From Bacillota bacterium (lineage in GTDB: Bacteria; Bacillota; Clostridia; Christensenellales; SZUA-584), in the NCBI GenBank assembly GCA_023408075.1, contig JAEYKW010000046.1, positions 1-64,000 on the forward strand: DNA of 64,000 bases, written 5' to 3'. Both the position numbers and the translations under genes were made by a program. Each line of letters begins with the position of its first letter. The first letter of the stretch is position 1. The notes under the pieces are model-generated. The model was given only the letters and a program-made list of their open reading frames with translations, made no database searches and was not told the origin of the DNA. Below are positions 41,561 to 51,605 of the stretch, piece after piece.

Positions 41561-44500
41561 ATGGACAAACCGGTACTTTCCAATGAGAACGCCAAAAGGC
41601 TGCAACAAAGCGAGGAAAGGCTTCTTGCACTGTTAAAGGCATCTTCAGATGTCATCTACCATATGAGCCCCGACTGGAAAACGATGACCGAGCTATACGG
41701 ACGCGGGTTTATGGCCGATACGGATGAAGCTGACTCGAGCTGGCTCGAAAAATATATACACCCTGATGATCAGCCGCATGTGACAGAATTGATAGAAAGC
41801 TGTATCAAGGATAAAAGGCTATTTGAGCTGGAGCATCGTATACTGCGGCCGGATGGGAGTATCGGCTGGACACATTCCCGGGCTATTCCCATGATGAACG
41901 AAGAAGGGAATATTAAAGAATGGTTTGGCGCTGCCAGCGATATAACGAAAGTTAAGCAAGTCGAAGAGAGCGCGAAAAAAGCTAATGAGGAGGCAGAGAG
42001 ACGGGCGCAAGATGTTCAAAACGAGCGTAAACGATTTTTTGACGTACTGGAAACCCTGCCGGTCATGATCTGTCTGATTACCCCGGAATACCGCATTCCA
42101 TTTGCCAACAAAGCGTTTCGCGAGAGGTTCGGAGAAGCAAACGACCGGTATTTTTATGAGTATTGCTGCGGATATACAGAGCCTTGCCCTTTCTGCGAAT
42201 CGTTGGTGCCGCTCAAAACCGGTCGGGCGCATCACTGGGAGTTTACTTCTCCGGATGGCAATACCATTATTGATGCCTACGACTTTCCATTCAGCGATAC
42301 TAACGGTTCTCCTCTGATCCTCGAAATGGATATTGACATCACCGAGCACAGAAAAGCAGAAGAGGCGCTGCATAAAGTATATCTGCGGGAAGAGGTTCTC
42401 GGCGAACTTACAAGCTGGCTTCTTGAGAGCGAAGATCCGCAGGCTATCATGGAGGAAATCTGCAGGAAGTCAATCGGTTACGTCGAATGCGATGTTTTTA
42501 TAAATTGTGTTGCAGAGGGTGATCATCTGTTGTTAAATTCCTATTCCGGGATATCTGCCGAAGAGGTTGAAAATTTAAAACGGCTTGAGTATGACGAGAC
42601 AGTCTTCGGCTGCATCGCCGCAAAAGGTGAGCGCATCGTCGTACCTGATGTGCAGAATTCAGCAGACCAGAGAGTACAGATTGTTAGGTCCTTCGGCGTG
42701 CAGTCTTTTGCGGGCTTTCCCCTTAAATCTGACGATCACGTCATCGGCACGCTCTCTTTCGGAAGCAGAAAACGGAAGACATTTACTGAGGATGAACTGT
42801 TATTTATGAATATCGTTTCCGGGCACATAGCAATAGCGATTAACCGCCTTATTATATTGAAAGCGTTGCGAGACAACCGAGAGAGCCTCGAAGAAGAATT
42901 GAAAGGCGCAAAGCTCCTTAAAGGAATAAGCACCGAGCTTCTTTACCAGGAAGATACCCGGGAATTTTATGAGAAAATAATAGATGCTGCGTCAGGCATT
43001 ATGCATTCTCAATTTGCGAGCATACAGATGTTAAGCCCAAACGGGGATGATAAAGGAAAGCTTAAACTGCTTGCATACCGCGGATTTAATCAGAAGGCAA
43101 CGGTGTTCTGGAAGTACGTAGACATATCGTCGGGCTCATCCTGCGGAGAGGCACTGCGCACAGGAGAACGCATAATAGTGCCTGATTTGGAGAAATGCGA
43201 CTTTATGCAGGGAACGGAGGATCAGATAATCTACCTTCAAACCGGAATCCACGCCACTCAGACAACGCCGCTTTACTCACGCAGCGGCAGGCCAGTGGGC
43301 ATGATCTCCACTCATTGGAGCGAACCATATGTTCCATCGGAAGGTGAGCTTCGGCAGCTTGATGTTCTGGCAAGGCAGGCTGCCGATGTTATCGATCGGA
43401 GACAATTCGAGGAGGCGCTGCGGGAGAGTGAGGAAAAGGCTATCGCGTTGGTGGGAGAGCTTGAAGAAACGGATAGGAATAAGAACCAATTTATCAGCGC
43501 TTTATCCCATGAACTCCGTAACCCTCTGGCGGTTATCTCAGCAGGGCTGGAAATACTGAGCCTTTCTCAAAATAAAGAACAGATACAAAAGGCAAAAGAT
43601 ATCATGTATCGCCAGATGAACCAGCTTTGCTCTCTGGTTGATGACCTGCTGGACTTGACCCGGATTTCGAACAATAAGATAGAGCTTAAAAAAGAGAAAA
43701 TTGAGCTTAATAAACTCATATCACTGATTACAGATGACCAACAGGCTTTGTTTGACGAAAAAGGCATGACTCTGTATACAAAAATCAGCAGCCATTCAAT
43801 TTTTATTCATGCCGATTCTGTGCGTTTAAAACAAATTATAGGCAATCTGCTTCACAACGCACAAAAATATACCCGGCCCGGAGGAGAAACGGTGTTAAGT
43901 GTTAATGAAGATAATCACGAAGCAGTGATTCGTGTGAAAGATAACGGGATTGGCTTAAGCCTCGAATTAATACCACGTTTGTTTCAGCCTTTTGTTCAGG
44001 CCGATTCATCGCTCGACAGGAGCAGCGGAGGGCTCGGGCTCGGGCTTTCAATAACAAAGGGAATCGTTGAATTGCATGGGGGTAGCGTAAAAGCTTTTAG
44101 TGAGGGGCTGGGGAAAGGCTCCGAGTTTACGATAAGGCTGCCGATACTCGATGAAGAAGGTGCCGACGATGTGACCAAAGCAAAACCGGTATGCAGTGCG
44201 GCGCGATCTCTTCGCATACTGATTATTGAGGATAACAAGGATTTTGCCGATCTGTTGAGCACGATGCTTATAGAGATTGATTATCAGGTTGAGGTAGCTT
44301 ATGACGGATATAGGGGTTTGGAGATATTAAAGCATTTCCAGCCGGATATTATTCTCTGCGATATCGGGCTGCCGGGAATGGACGGATTTGAGGTGGCGAA
44401 GAACATAAAAGAGAATGAGGCTCTCAAAGATACATTTTTGGTCGCGCTCACAGGGTATGCGGAGGAAGACGATTTAAAACGCGCAAAGGAAAGCGGGTTC

Positions 44501-44566
44501 AACCGGCTTATGGCAAAGCCGGTCAGCCTTGATGCAATACAGGCATTGCTTTGTGAAATAAAATGA
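41561..44566 (+). CDS. Hybrid sensor histidine kinase (PAS-PAS-GAF-GAF-HisKA-HATPase-REC)
   Basis: Soluble hybrid kinase of 1001 residues without membrane segments. Two PAS domains (about 15-135 with PAC motif SIGWTHSRAIPMMNE, and 165-270), two GAF domains (about 290-430 and 460-610), and a HisKA block ISALSHELRNPLAVIS with His650. HATPase motifs are GNLLHNAQKYT (N box), DNGIGL (G1) and GGLGLGLSITKG (G2). A receiver domain (about 885-1001) carries the acceptor Asp934 in LCDIGLPGMDGFE, and KP near the end. No separate response regulator is adjacent, so it probably signals through its own receiver or a remote partner. It likely senses a cytoplasmic redox or ligand cue. Confidence 0.95.
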   Translation: MDKPVLSNENAKRLQQSEERLLALLKASSDVIYHMSPDWKTMTELYGRGFMADTDEADSSWLEKYIHPDDQPHVTELIESCIKDKRLFELEHRILRPDGSIGWTHSRAIPMMNEEGNIKEWFGAASDITKVKQVEESAKKANEEAERRAQDVQNERKRFFDVLETLPVMICLITPEYRIPFANKAFRERFGEANDRYFYEYCCGYTEPCPFCESLVPLKTGRAHHWEFTSPDGNTIIDAYDFPFSDTNGSPLILEMDIDITEHRKAEEALHKVYLREEVLGELTSWLLESEDPQAIMEEICRKSIGYVECDVFINCVAEGDHLLLNSYSGISAEEVENLKRLEYDETVFGCIAAKGERIVVPDVQNSADQRVQIVRSFGVQSFAGFPLKSDDHVIGTLSFGSRKRKTFTEDELLFMNIVSGHIAIAINRLIILKALRDNRESLEEELKGAKLLKGISTELLYQEDTREFYEKIIDAASGIMHSQFASIQMLSPNGDDKGKLKLLAYRGFNQKATVFWKYVDISSGSSCGEALRTGERIIVPDLEKCDFMQGTEDQIIYLQTGIHATQTTPLYSRSGRPVGMISTHWSEPYVPSEGELRQLDVLARQAADVIDRRQFEEALRESEEKAIALVGELEETDRNKNQFISALSHELRNPLAVISAGLEILSLSQNKEQIQKAKDIMYRQMNQLCSLVDDLLDLTRISNNKIELKKEKIELNKLISLITDDQQALFDEKGMTLYTKISSHSIFIHADSVRLKQIIGNLLHNAQKYTRPGGETVLSVNEDNHEAVIRVKDNGIGLSLELIPRLFQPFVQADSSLDRSSGGLGLGLSITKGIVELHGGSVKAFSEGLGKGSEFTIRLPILDEEGADDVTKAKPVCSAARSLRILIIEDNKDFADLLSTMLIEIDYQVEVAYDGYRGLEILKHFQPDIILCDIGLPGMDGFEVAKNIKENEALKDTFLVALTGYAEEDDLKRAKESGFNRLMAKPVSLDAIQALLCEIK

Positions 44567-44852
44567 TAACACATCCCGACGCCCCGTTTGCGTGGGAACA
44601 TACGAAAAAGATAAATATCCGTGAAGCACGGTTGGAATGCAGTCAATATCGCTTTGCAAAGGCGGAATGCCAATCATTTATGACTGCACGCTTGTCGCAG
44701 CAAAAATATGAAGAGGGTCATGAACCGCACATGGATACACGACTAAGCCCCAAAAAAGGCCATGTGCGATTCATAAAAAAGTATTTTCATCTGGAAGAGG
44801 AATGTAATATCATGAGATGATACTCTTGCCGATGCAGATATGGAGGATGAAT
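44567..44852. other. Short gap with an unsupported open frame
   Basis: An 85-codon frame (44563-44820) overlaps the kinase stop but has no ribosome site or family features; I do not call it a gene. Confidence 0.3.
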
Positions 44853-45380
44853 ATGCCAAAGGCCCGAAAGATGCTGAGTGATTGGGAGGCGCCGTATATC
44901 CAATCGCTTATGAAATTGATTGAAACGCAAAGCAAAGCGACGCTCGCAAATTGGGCCGTTAATTATGCCGAGAGGGTGCTGCTGCCGCTGTGGAGCGAAA
45001 GCTTTCCGGATGACCCGCGCCCGCGAAATGCACTCAGCGCCGCGCGTGAGTGGCTGTCGGGAGCCATCAAGCTGCCGCAGGCGAAAACGGTCATACTCGA
45101 GTGCCACGCCGCTGCGCGCGAAGCCGAGGGTAGCCCCGTTGCGCAACCCGCCGCAAGGGCCATCGGGCAATCCGCATCCACGATCCATTCGGCGAGGCAC
45201 TGCATCGGGCTCGCGCTGTACGGAGCGCTGGCGGTCGCGTATTCCACGATGGGATCGGACGCATCGTGGAAACAGGTGGAGCGGTGCGCCGCCGATGAGT
45301 GCGCGCGCATGCTGGACGCGCTCCGGCTCGTTGCCGTGGAAAACGAACAAAACCCGGCGAAAATTGACTGGAAATGCTGA
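44853..45380 (+). CDS. Imm5-like putative immunity protein
   Basis: Helical, Ala-rich protein of 175 residues. Its layout (WAVNYAERVLLPLW, then PDDPRPRNALSAAREWLSGA, AARAIGQSASTIHSARHC) resembles the Imm-5 family of polymorphic-toxin immunity proteins, also found widely as solo genes. ATG 44853 has GGAGG seven bases upstream; the open frame extends to 44817. No toxin gene is next to it, so an immunity role is not supported by context. The gene is GC-rich and stands alone. Confidence 0.6.
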   Translation: MPKARKMLSDWEAPYIQSLMKLIETQSKATLANWAVNYAERVLLPLWSESFPDDPRPRNALSAAREWLSGAIKLPQAKTVILECHAAAREAEGSPVAQPAARAIGQSASTIHSARHCIGLALYGALAVAYSTMGSDASWKQVERCAADECARMLDALRLVAVENEQNPAKIDWKC

Positions 45381-45525
45381 TCGCGCAAGCTGCAAAACAG
45401 GCATAAGAGAATCCATAGTCAATAAGCATAAGCCTCATGGATTCATTCGGCAAGCTTGAATGTACTTTCGGCTTTATGATATTGTATAGTCAATCTTATA
45501 TTTTAAAACGGAATGGAAGGGCATC

Positions 45526-46128
45526 GTGGGCAATACGGATAAGTTCGATATGATCGCCGCGCAATATGATACGCCCGAAAGGGTTCGCATCGCTGAGGCA
45601 GCGGCGAATGCCATACGTGAGCTTTTGGTTGGCACCAAAAGCAAGACGGCGATCGATTTTGGCTGCGGAACAGGCCTTGTGGGATTAAGCTTATTAAGCG
45701 ATTTTCAGTCAGTGCTGTTTCTGGATACATCCCAAAGCATGATCGATCAGGTAAAACAGAAAATTTCAGAGGCGGATATACGCAGCGCGGATGCGTTATG
45801 CTTTGATTTTGAAAAGGGCAGCCTGCCGGATTTGCATGCCGATTATATTTTTATGGCGCAGGTTCTGCTGCATATTAAAGATTATAAGCCGGTATTGGCA
45901 AAGCTGTTTGACGTTTTGAACCCGGAAGGGCATATTATTATCGTTGATTTTGACAAGAATGAGAACATCGTTTCCGATCTGGTGCATAGCGGGTTTGATC
46001 AACAGGCCCTGACGGCTGACATGGCGAATATCGGATATAAAAGCATTCAATCGAAAACTTTCTATCAAGGAAGCAAGATCTTCATGGGGCAGGATGCGTC
46101 AATATTTATACTCGACGCACAGAAATAG
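45526..46128 (+). CDS. Class I SAM-dependent methyltransferase
   Basis: Protein of 200 residues with the Rossmann SAM motif IDFGCGTGLVGLSLL (motif I), LFLDTSQSM (motif II), ADYIFMAQVLLHI (motif IV) and NPEGHIIIVDFD (motif V). The substrate is not evident; the small size and YjhP/UbiE-like layout suggest a small molecule. GTG 45526 is used as start with GGAAGGG upstream. Single gene in front of helD. Confidence 0.9.
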   Translation: MGNTDKFDMIAAQYDTPERVRIAEAAANAIRELLVGTKSKTAIDFGCGTGLVGLSLLSDFQSVLFLDTSQSMIDQVKQKISEADIRSADALCFDFEKGSLPDLHADYIFMAQVLLHIKDYKPVLAKLFDVLNPEGHIIIVDFDKNENIVSDLVHSGFDQQALTADMANIGYKSIQSKTFYQGSKIFMGQDASIFILDAQK

Positions 46129-46310
46129 AGACGGGTTTGCAGTCTTCAAGATTCATTTTGTAATTCGAGCACTCAACTTTTATACAAACAGCTTCCCCAC
46201 AACTTTATTATAACATATCCGGATATCGATTATCAGTCTTATTTTTATGAATTGAAACGTGTATCCTAAAGCTAATTCGAAAAATCAGAGCGAATACCGG
46301 AGGTATGTTT

Positions 46311-48554
46311 GTGATAGAGAATAAAGACATATGGGCTTATGAAAAGGCGTACCTTGAAAAAGTGATCAGAGAGATAAAAAAGCAGCTGGATATCGGTATC
46401 AACGCTGTCGACAATTATAAAAGCGATGCCATACAACTGCAAAAAAGTATGTGGGAAGACATACGGTGTGCCCCTTCCGGCTTGTTCGATCTGGAGGATG
46501 CCGCACAAATCAACCAGATCCAAATGGACTTAAAAAACAAAGCCAGCTTATACAGATTTTCTTTTGAAAAAGTCAACCACCTGAAAATAATGCTCAAAAG
46601 CCCGTATTTCGGTCGAATTGACTTTCTGGAGCACGGAGAAGCCAAAGCCGAGTCAATCTACGTAGGGGTATACAGCTTAAGTACGAACGATACAATGGAT
46701 CTCCTCGTTTACGATTGGAGAGCACCGATCAGCAGCATGTTTTATGATTTTGAGATCGGTCCTTCAAGTTATTCATGCCCGGCAGGCTTAATTGAAGGCG
46801 ACATGCTGCTCAAAAGGCAGTACAAGATCGAAAATTCGGATATCGTTTATATGTTTGACAGCAGCCTGAATATCAACGACGCCATGCTTCAGGAACTGCT
46901 CGGCAAAAGCACAGACAACAGAATGAAAACGATTGTGGCAAGCATACAAAAGGAGCAGAATTCCGTCATCAGAAACAGTCAGGATAAAATACTCATCGTT
47001 GAGGGCCCAGCCGGGAGCGGCAAAACGTCAATCGCGCTCCACAGAGCCGCATACGTTTTATACAGGTTCCGGGACACCGTCAAATCGGAAAATATACTGA
47101 TTTTTTCTCCGAACCATGTGTTTGAGGACTATATTTCTCATGTGCTGCCCGAGCTGGGGGAAGAGAATATACGCAGAAGCACATTTGCGGATTTTTTCTC
47201 AAATGCTTTTTTCACGGACCTGCAAATAGAAACAATGAATCAGCAGATGGAATATATACTGACTTTGGATCGAGCCTATGATGTCAGGCTTGAATGTATC
47301 AAATTCAAATCATCGCTGCTGTATCTGGATATCTTAAAAAAGTATATCCGGTATCTTGAAAGCGGAGCGGTGCTGAAATTTAAAGACGTTGTTTATGATA
47401 ACGCCATTCTGATCTCTGCAGACGAAATATACCAGCTTTATAAAAGTCAGTCGAGCCGCTTGCCCTATGCCAACCGGCTGGGGAAGATACGTGAGCGTCT
47501 TTTCAGGCTTTTGGAAGAGTATGAAGAAAGAAGAGTCAGTGATGCTTTAAAGAAGGATGCCAATGCGGATAAAATGGGCAGCCGGGACATAAAGGAAGCG
47601 TATGAGCTTGCTAAAGAGGATATTATTCGGATGACGGCTTTTGAAATCTGCCCGTTGTATTTGAATTTGTTTGAGAATTTCGGAGCTTTGCTGCAAGCGT
47701 TTGATATAAGCAGCCGTGAAGACTATAACATGTTGACCGGATATACAATTCGTGCGTTTAGCGAAGGGATCATCAACTATGAGGACCTGGCACCCTTGAT
47801 ATATCTGAAAACGGCGCTTGGAGGGGAGGATACTGCGGCCTCAGTGAAGCATGTCATCATCGATGAGGCACAGGACTATACGCCCGTGCAATATGAAATT
47901 TTCAAGACGGTGTTTAAAAACAGCAATATGACGATTCTCGGCGACGTCAACCAAACCGTTAACGGGTATATGAATATCGGGAGTTTTGATACCATCTCAG
48001 ACGCTTACGCGGGTTCGAAAAAGATAGCGCTGACAAAGAGTTATCGTTCGAGCAAAGAGCTCGCGGACTACTGTAAAGAGCTGCTGGCTTCCCCGGGGCA
48101 ATCGGAGCAGTTGAACAGGCACGGGGCAAAGCCAAGGGTTGTTAAGGCTGATATCAGCGGCGTTTATAAGAGAATGGCGGATGATATCCTTGATTTAAAG
48201 AACAAAGGATATCAGCTCATTGCGGTGATCTGCAAAACGGCCTCCAAATGCAAGACTGTCTATCAAGACCTGAAGCCGCTTTTGGATATCTGTTTGATTT
48301 CCAATCAGAACGAAGTCTATCACGGCGATATCGTCGTGATTCCGTCGTATCTTGCCAAAGGACTTGAATTTGACGCCGTATTGGTCGAGTCGGCTGATGA
48401 TACGGATTATCATCAGCCCGAGGACAGAAGGCTGCTGTATACGGTATGCACGAGAGCTTTGCATGAGCTGTACTTATATTACGTTGATACGCTGTCCCGT
48501 TTTGTATCGGCCATCGATGAGCCGCTGTATATTCATGATGATGCGACACGGTAA
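46311..48554 (+). CDS. helD: HelD-like RNA polymerase-associated helicase
   Basis: UvrD/SF1-like ATPase of about 747 residues. HelD binds RNA polymerase and frees stalled complexes using ATP. An N-terminal arm with coiled coil (about 5-80) enters the polymerase secondary channel in known HelD; the Walker A is GPAGSGKTSIALHRAAYVLY, then VIIDEAQDYTPVQYEIF (Walker B/motif II), ILGDVNQTVNGY (motif III) and TKSYRSSKELADY (motif IV). I prefer GTG 46311, six bases after GGAGGT; ATG 46305 directly abuts that site. Length and motif set match B. subtilis HelD. Confidence 0.9.
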   Translation: MIENKDIWAYEKAYLEKVIREIKKQLDIGINAVDNYKSDAIQLQKSMWEDIRCAPSGLFDLEDAAQINQIQMDLKNKASLYRFSFEKVNHLKIMLKSPYFGRIDFLEHGEAKAESIYVGVYSLSTNDTMDLLVYDWRAPISSMFYDFEIGPSSYSCPAGLIEGDMLLKRQYKIENSDIVYMFDSSLNINDAMLQELLGKSTDNRMKTIVASIQKEQNSVIRNSQDKILIVEGPAGSGKTSIALHRAAYVLYRFRDTVKSENILIFSPNHVFEDYISHVLPELGEENIRRSTFADFFSNAFFTDLQIETMNQQMEYILTLDRAYDVRLECIKFKSSLLYLDILKKYIRYLESGAVLKFKDVVYDNAILISADEIYQLYKSQSSRLPYANRLGKIRERLFRLLEEYEERRVSDALKKDANADKMGSRDIKEAYELAKEDIIRMTAFEICPLYLNLFENFGALLQAFDISSREDYNMLTGYTIRAFSEGIINYEDLAPLIYLKTALGGEDTAASVKHVIIDEAQDYTPVQYEIFKTVFKNSNMTILGDVNQTVNGYMNIGSFDTISDAYAGSKKIALTKSYRSSKELADYCKELLASPGQSEQLNRHGAKPRVVKADISGVYKRMADDILDLKNKGYQLIAVICKTASKCKTVYQDLKPLLDICLISNQNEVYHGDIVVIPSYLAKGLEFDAVLVESADDTDYHQPEDRRLLYTVCTRALHELYLYYVDTLSRFVSAIDEPLYIHDDATR

Positions 48555-48822
48555 CGCCGACTGCGCGTCATTTATTGCCTGCGGGGAACCCTGTTTTTGT
48601 GATAAAAATCAGTGAATATGCCGCCGTTGTCAGCGGACTGACATGACCCGGTAGCCATGATTGCGCGTGAATACGGTTGTCGGCAGTGACAGCTGAACCG
48701 GTGATATTCGCAAAGCCACGGGAGACAGCCAAGCAGAGCTTGACTAAAACAGGGTTATCCTATCAAAAGCATGCATCGACGGCGCAAGCTATGGTATACT
48801 GATAAAAAAAGCGGAGCAGTCA

Positions 48823-51096
48823 ATGAAATATGAGCTACTCGCACCCGCCGGAGACATGCAGTCCGTGGTTCAGGCGGTGCAAAACGGCGCTGATGCGGTT
48901 TACCTTGGCGGAAAGAGCTTCGGTGCCCGCGCTTTTGCCGGCAACTTTTCCAATCAGGAACTCGGTGATGCGATCGCCTATGCGCACACATACGGCGTTA
49001 AGGTTTATGTGACGGTCAATACACTGGTCTACGAAAGTGAGACCGAGGCTTTTCTTAAGCATGCGGAAACCGTATTGTCAGCCGGTGCGGATGCGCTCAT
49101 CATGCAGGACGTCGGCATGATTGCGGCGGTTCACCGGCGTTTTCCCGATGCGGTGCTGCACGCGAGCACGCAGATGCACAACCACAGCGACGCGGCGCTT
49201 CGGTTCGCGCAGAGCCTTGGGATGAAACGCGCGGTGCTCGCGCGTGAAATGAACATCGACCAGATCAAAAGCTTGCAATGCCCCATAGAAAAAGAAGTGT
49301 TTGTGCACGGCGCGCTGTGTATCTGCTATTCGGGCCAGTGCCTGTTCAGCGCTTTGACAAACGGACGCAGCGGCAATCGCGGCACCTGCGCGCAAAGCTG
49401 CCGCATGCGCTACAAGCTGCTGGATGAAGCGGAAAAACAGTACGAGACTCACGGCGAATACCTGCTGAGCCCCAAGGATATCGGCCTTTTCGACGATGTT
49501 TCGGCACTGCTGGAAGCCGGAGTCGGCTGCTTCAAAATTGAAGGACGCATGAAATCGCCCGAGTACGTCGGCCTTGTGACGAAGATATATGCCAAGCTGC
49601 TGCGCGACTGCGCGGCAGGCCGTCAGGCGCAGCCCGATCAGCAGGACATGTCCGCCCTCTTAAGCCTTTTTAACCGAGGCTATTCAAAAGCCCATCTGTT
49701 TGGCGTGAAGGGAGAGGCGCTGCTGAGCAAAGACCGGCCGAATCACCGCGGCACGCCGCTCGGAGACGTTTTGGCGGTCAAGAATGACAGAATCAAGCTG
49801 CGGTTGTCGGCGGCGCTCAGTCAGGGCGACGGCATCAAGTTTGAGCGCAGCGACGACGGCTTTATTTGCAATAAAATATATAAGAACGGTTTGCTCACAG
49901 CCTTGGCACAGGCCGGTGATATCATTGAGCTGGACGCAAAAGCAAAAACGGCGGCAGGGGATACCGTGGTCAAAACAAGCGATGCCGTCCTTTTAAAATT
50001 GCTGCAGGCGAAGGATACGAGGCGTGTGCCGGTCACCGGCACTCTGTCCGCAAAGGCGGGAGACCCCCTTGGTCTCGCTTTGAGAGACGGGGACGGCCGC
50101 GAAGCCGTTTCGCTGGGCCAGCCGGTTGAGCTCAGCCGCACAGCGCCGACGCCCCATAATGATATTTTCGGCAGCATATCAAAGCTCGGCGACACGCCTT
50201 ATGAGCTGAAAGACTTGACTATCGACGCGGATCAAAACATATTTACCGCCAAGAGCGCGCTCAACGCGCTGCGCCGCGACGCTGCGGAAACGCTGACGAA
50301 AATGCGCACGGCTGTGCCGCCGGTTCGTATCAGCAGCGAGCCGCTCCCGAATGTTCAATACGATATTGACGGGTCTGGCCCCAGGCTTCATGTGCTGGTG
50401 CGCCGCGCCGCGCAGTTCGACGCGGTCAAGGATATCGTCACGGGTGATATCTATACGGATAACGAAACGCTTTATTATGAGAACAAAGCCGCATATCCGC
50501 AGCTGCGGCTCAGGACGGACAGGCTCGCTCCAATGCCGGAGCCTTATCACGGCGAGCGTCTGCTCGTAGCCGACCATGGCGGCTTGCACCTCTATCCGCA
50601 GGATAACGATGTGATACTCGACCATTCTGTTTATGCTCTTAATTCTGCGGCTTTGTCCGTATTTGTTTCATACGGCGCGCAGCGCGCGGCGCTGCCGCCC
50701 GAGCTCGATATGACGCAGACAGCCCGGATGGCGGCGGCGTACCAAGAGCATAACGGCCAGCCTGCGCCTGTGGAAGCTCTCCTGTATGTGCGGCATGAGC
50801 TCATGGCCATGCGGCACTGCGCGCTCTCGGGAGCGCTCGGAAAAAGCTCGTGCGGCCTGTGCAAGCAAAAACGCTTCAGCCTTGAAGATTTGCAGGGAAA
50901 TAAGTATCCTTTGGTCATGGATAGCGGCTGCCGGACGCATGTGTTTCACAGCCGCGTCACCGAGGCAAACGCGGCGGAATATCTGGCGCTGGGCGTGCGG
51001 CACTTTCGTATTGAGCTTTTCGATGAGGACGAGCAAATGAGCAGGGACATTGTGAAGCGCTGCCTTGCGAAGCTCGCGCAGCAGGCAAAGCCATGA
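48823..51096 (+). CDS. U32 family peptidase / RlhA-like protein with DUF3656
   Basis: Protein of 757 residues. The N-terminal TIM-barrel-like U32 domain starts ELLAPAGDMQSVVQAVQNGA and contains the four-cysteine iron-sulfur region with CICYSGQC..GRSGNRGTCAQSCR, and KIEGRMKSPEYV. A DUF3656 domain follows (about 380-500), with extra C-terminal cysteines (CGLCKQKRFSL, SGCRTHV). Some U32 proteins are RNA hydroxylases (RlhA, TrhP) rather than peptidases, so the name peptidase is historical. Its stop overlaps the next start by 4 bp; the operon continues with a DNA glycosylase and a hydrogenase-like protein. Confidence 0.92.
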   Translation: MKYELLAPAGDMQSVVQAVQNGADAVYLGGKSFGARAFAGNFSNQELGDAIAYAHTYGVKVYVTVNTLVYESETEAFLKHAETVLSAGADALIMQDVGMIAAVHRRFPDAVLHASTQMHNHSDAALRFAQSLGMKRAVLAREMNIDQIKSLQCPIEKEVFVHGALCICYSGQCLFSALTNGRSGNRGTCAQSCRMRYKLLDEAEKQYETHGEYLLSPKDIGLFDDVSALLEAGVGCFKIEGRMKSPEYVGLVTKIYAKLLRDCAAGRQAQPDQQDMSALLSLFNRGYSKAHLFGVKGEALLSKDRPNHRGTPLGDVLAVKNDRIKLRLSAALSQGDGIKFERSDDGFICNKIYKNGLLTALAQAGDIIELDAKAKTAAGDTVVKTSDAVLLKLLQAKDTRRVPVTGTLSAKAGDPLGLALRDGDGREAVSLGQPVELSRTAPTPHNDIFGSISKLGDTPYELKDLTIDADQNIFTAKSALNALRRDAAETLTKMRTAVPPVRISSEPLPNVQYDIDGSGPRLHVLVRRAAQFDAVKDIVTGDIYTDNETLYYENKAAYPQLRLRTDRLAPMPEPYHGERLLVADHGGLHLYPQDNDVILDHSVYALNSAALSVFVSYGAQRAALPPELDMTQTARMAAAYQEHNGQPAPVEALLYVRHELMAMRHCALSGALGKSSCGLCKQKRFSLEDLQGNKYPLVMDSGCRTHVFHSRVTEANAAEYLALGVRHFRIELFDEDEQMSRDIVKRCLAKLAQQAKP

Positions 51097-51605
51097 ATAC
51101 GATTCACTCATTCGGCCCCGTTGCGGGCGAGGGCTGCTGTATATTGATACTCGGCTCGATACCCGGCAAGGAATCGCTGCGAAAGCAGCAGTATTACGGC
51201 CATGCGCAAAACGCTTTCTGGCGGCTGATGAGCGCGCTGCTCAATGAACCGGAACAGGAAGACTATCAGCACCGGCTTGCGATGCTGCTGCGCCATCGTA
51301 TTGCCCTGTGGGATGTGATTGAAAGCTGCGAAAGGCAATCCAGCCTCGACGCCCACATCAAGAACGCGGTTGTCAATGATTTTGCGTCTTTCTTTGCGGC
51401 CTATCCGCAAATCACGCACGTATTTTTCAACGGACAAAAGGCGTACACGACTTTTGCGCGGTTTGTCGGTTTTGAGTTTGCCGGAATCGCATTTGAGAGG
51501 CTCGGATCGACCAGCCCTGCCCACGCCATCACCTTTGAGCAGCGTCTTAAAGACTGGCGGCGCATATTACCATACATAAGGAGTACAGACGATGACCAAC
51601 TTTGA
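51093..51605 (+). CDS. DNA-deoxyinosine glycosylase (UDG family 6)
   Basis: Base-excision repair enzyme of 170 residues that removes hypoxanthine from DNA. The motif LGSIPGKESLRKQQYYGHAQ followed by NAFW is characteristic of hypoxanthine-DNA glycosylases of the UDG superfamily; the second loop reads LGSTSPAHA. Translationally coupled to the U32 gene (ATGA overlap) and overlapping the hydrogenase-like gene by 14 bp. A repair enzyme between two iron-sulfur proteins is probably a matter of operon economy. Confidence 0.9.
   Translation: MNTIHSFGPVAGEGCCILILGSIPGKESLRKQQYYGHAQNAFWRLMSALLNEPEQEDYQHRLAMLLRHRIALWDVIESCERQSSLDAHIKNAVVNDFASFFAAYPQITHVFFNGQKAYTTFARFVGFEFAGIAFERLGSTSPAHAITFEQRLKDWRRILPYIRSTDDDQL

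Noticed and set aside
44563..44820. 85-codon frame after the histidine kinase
   Set aside because: No ribosome site, no similarity recognised, and no features beyond an open frame.
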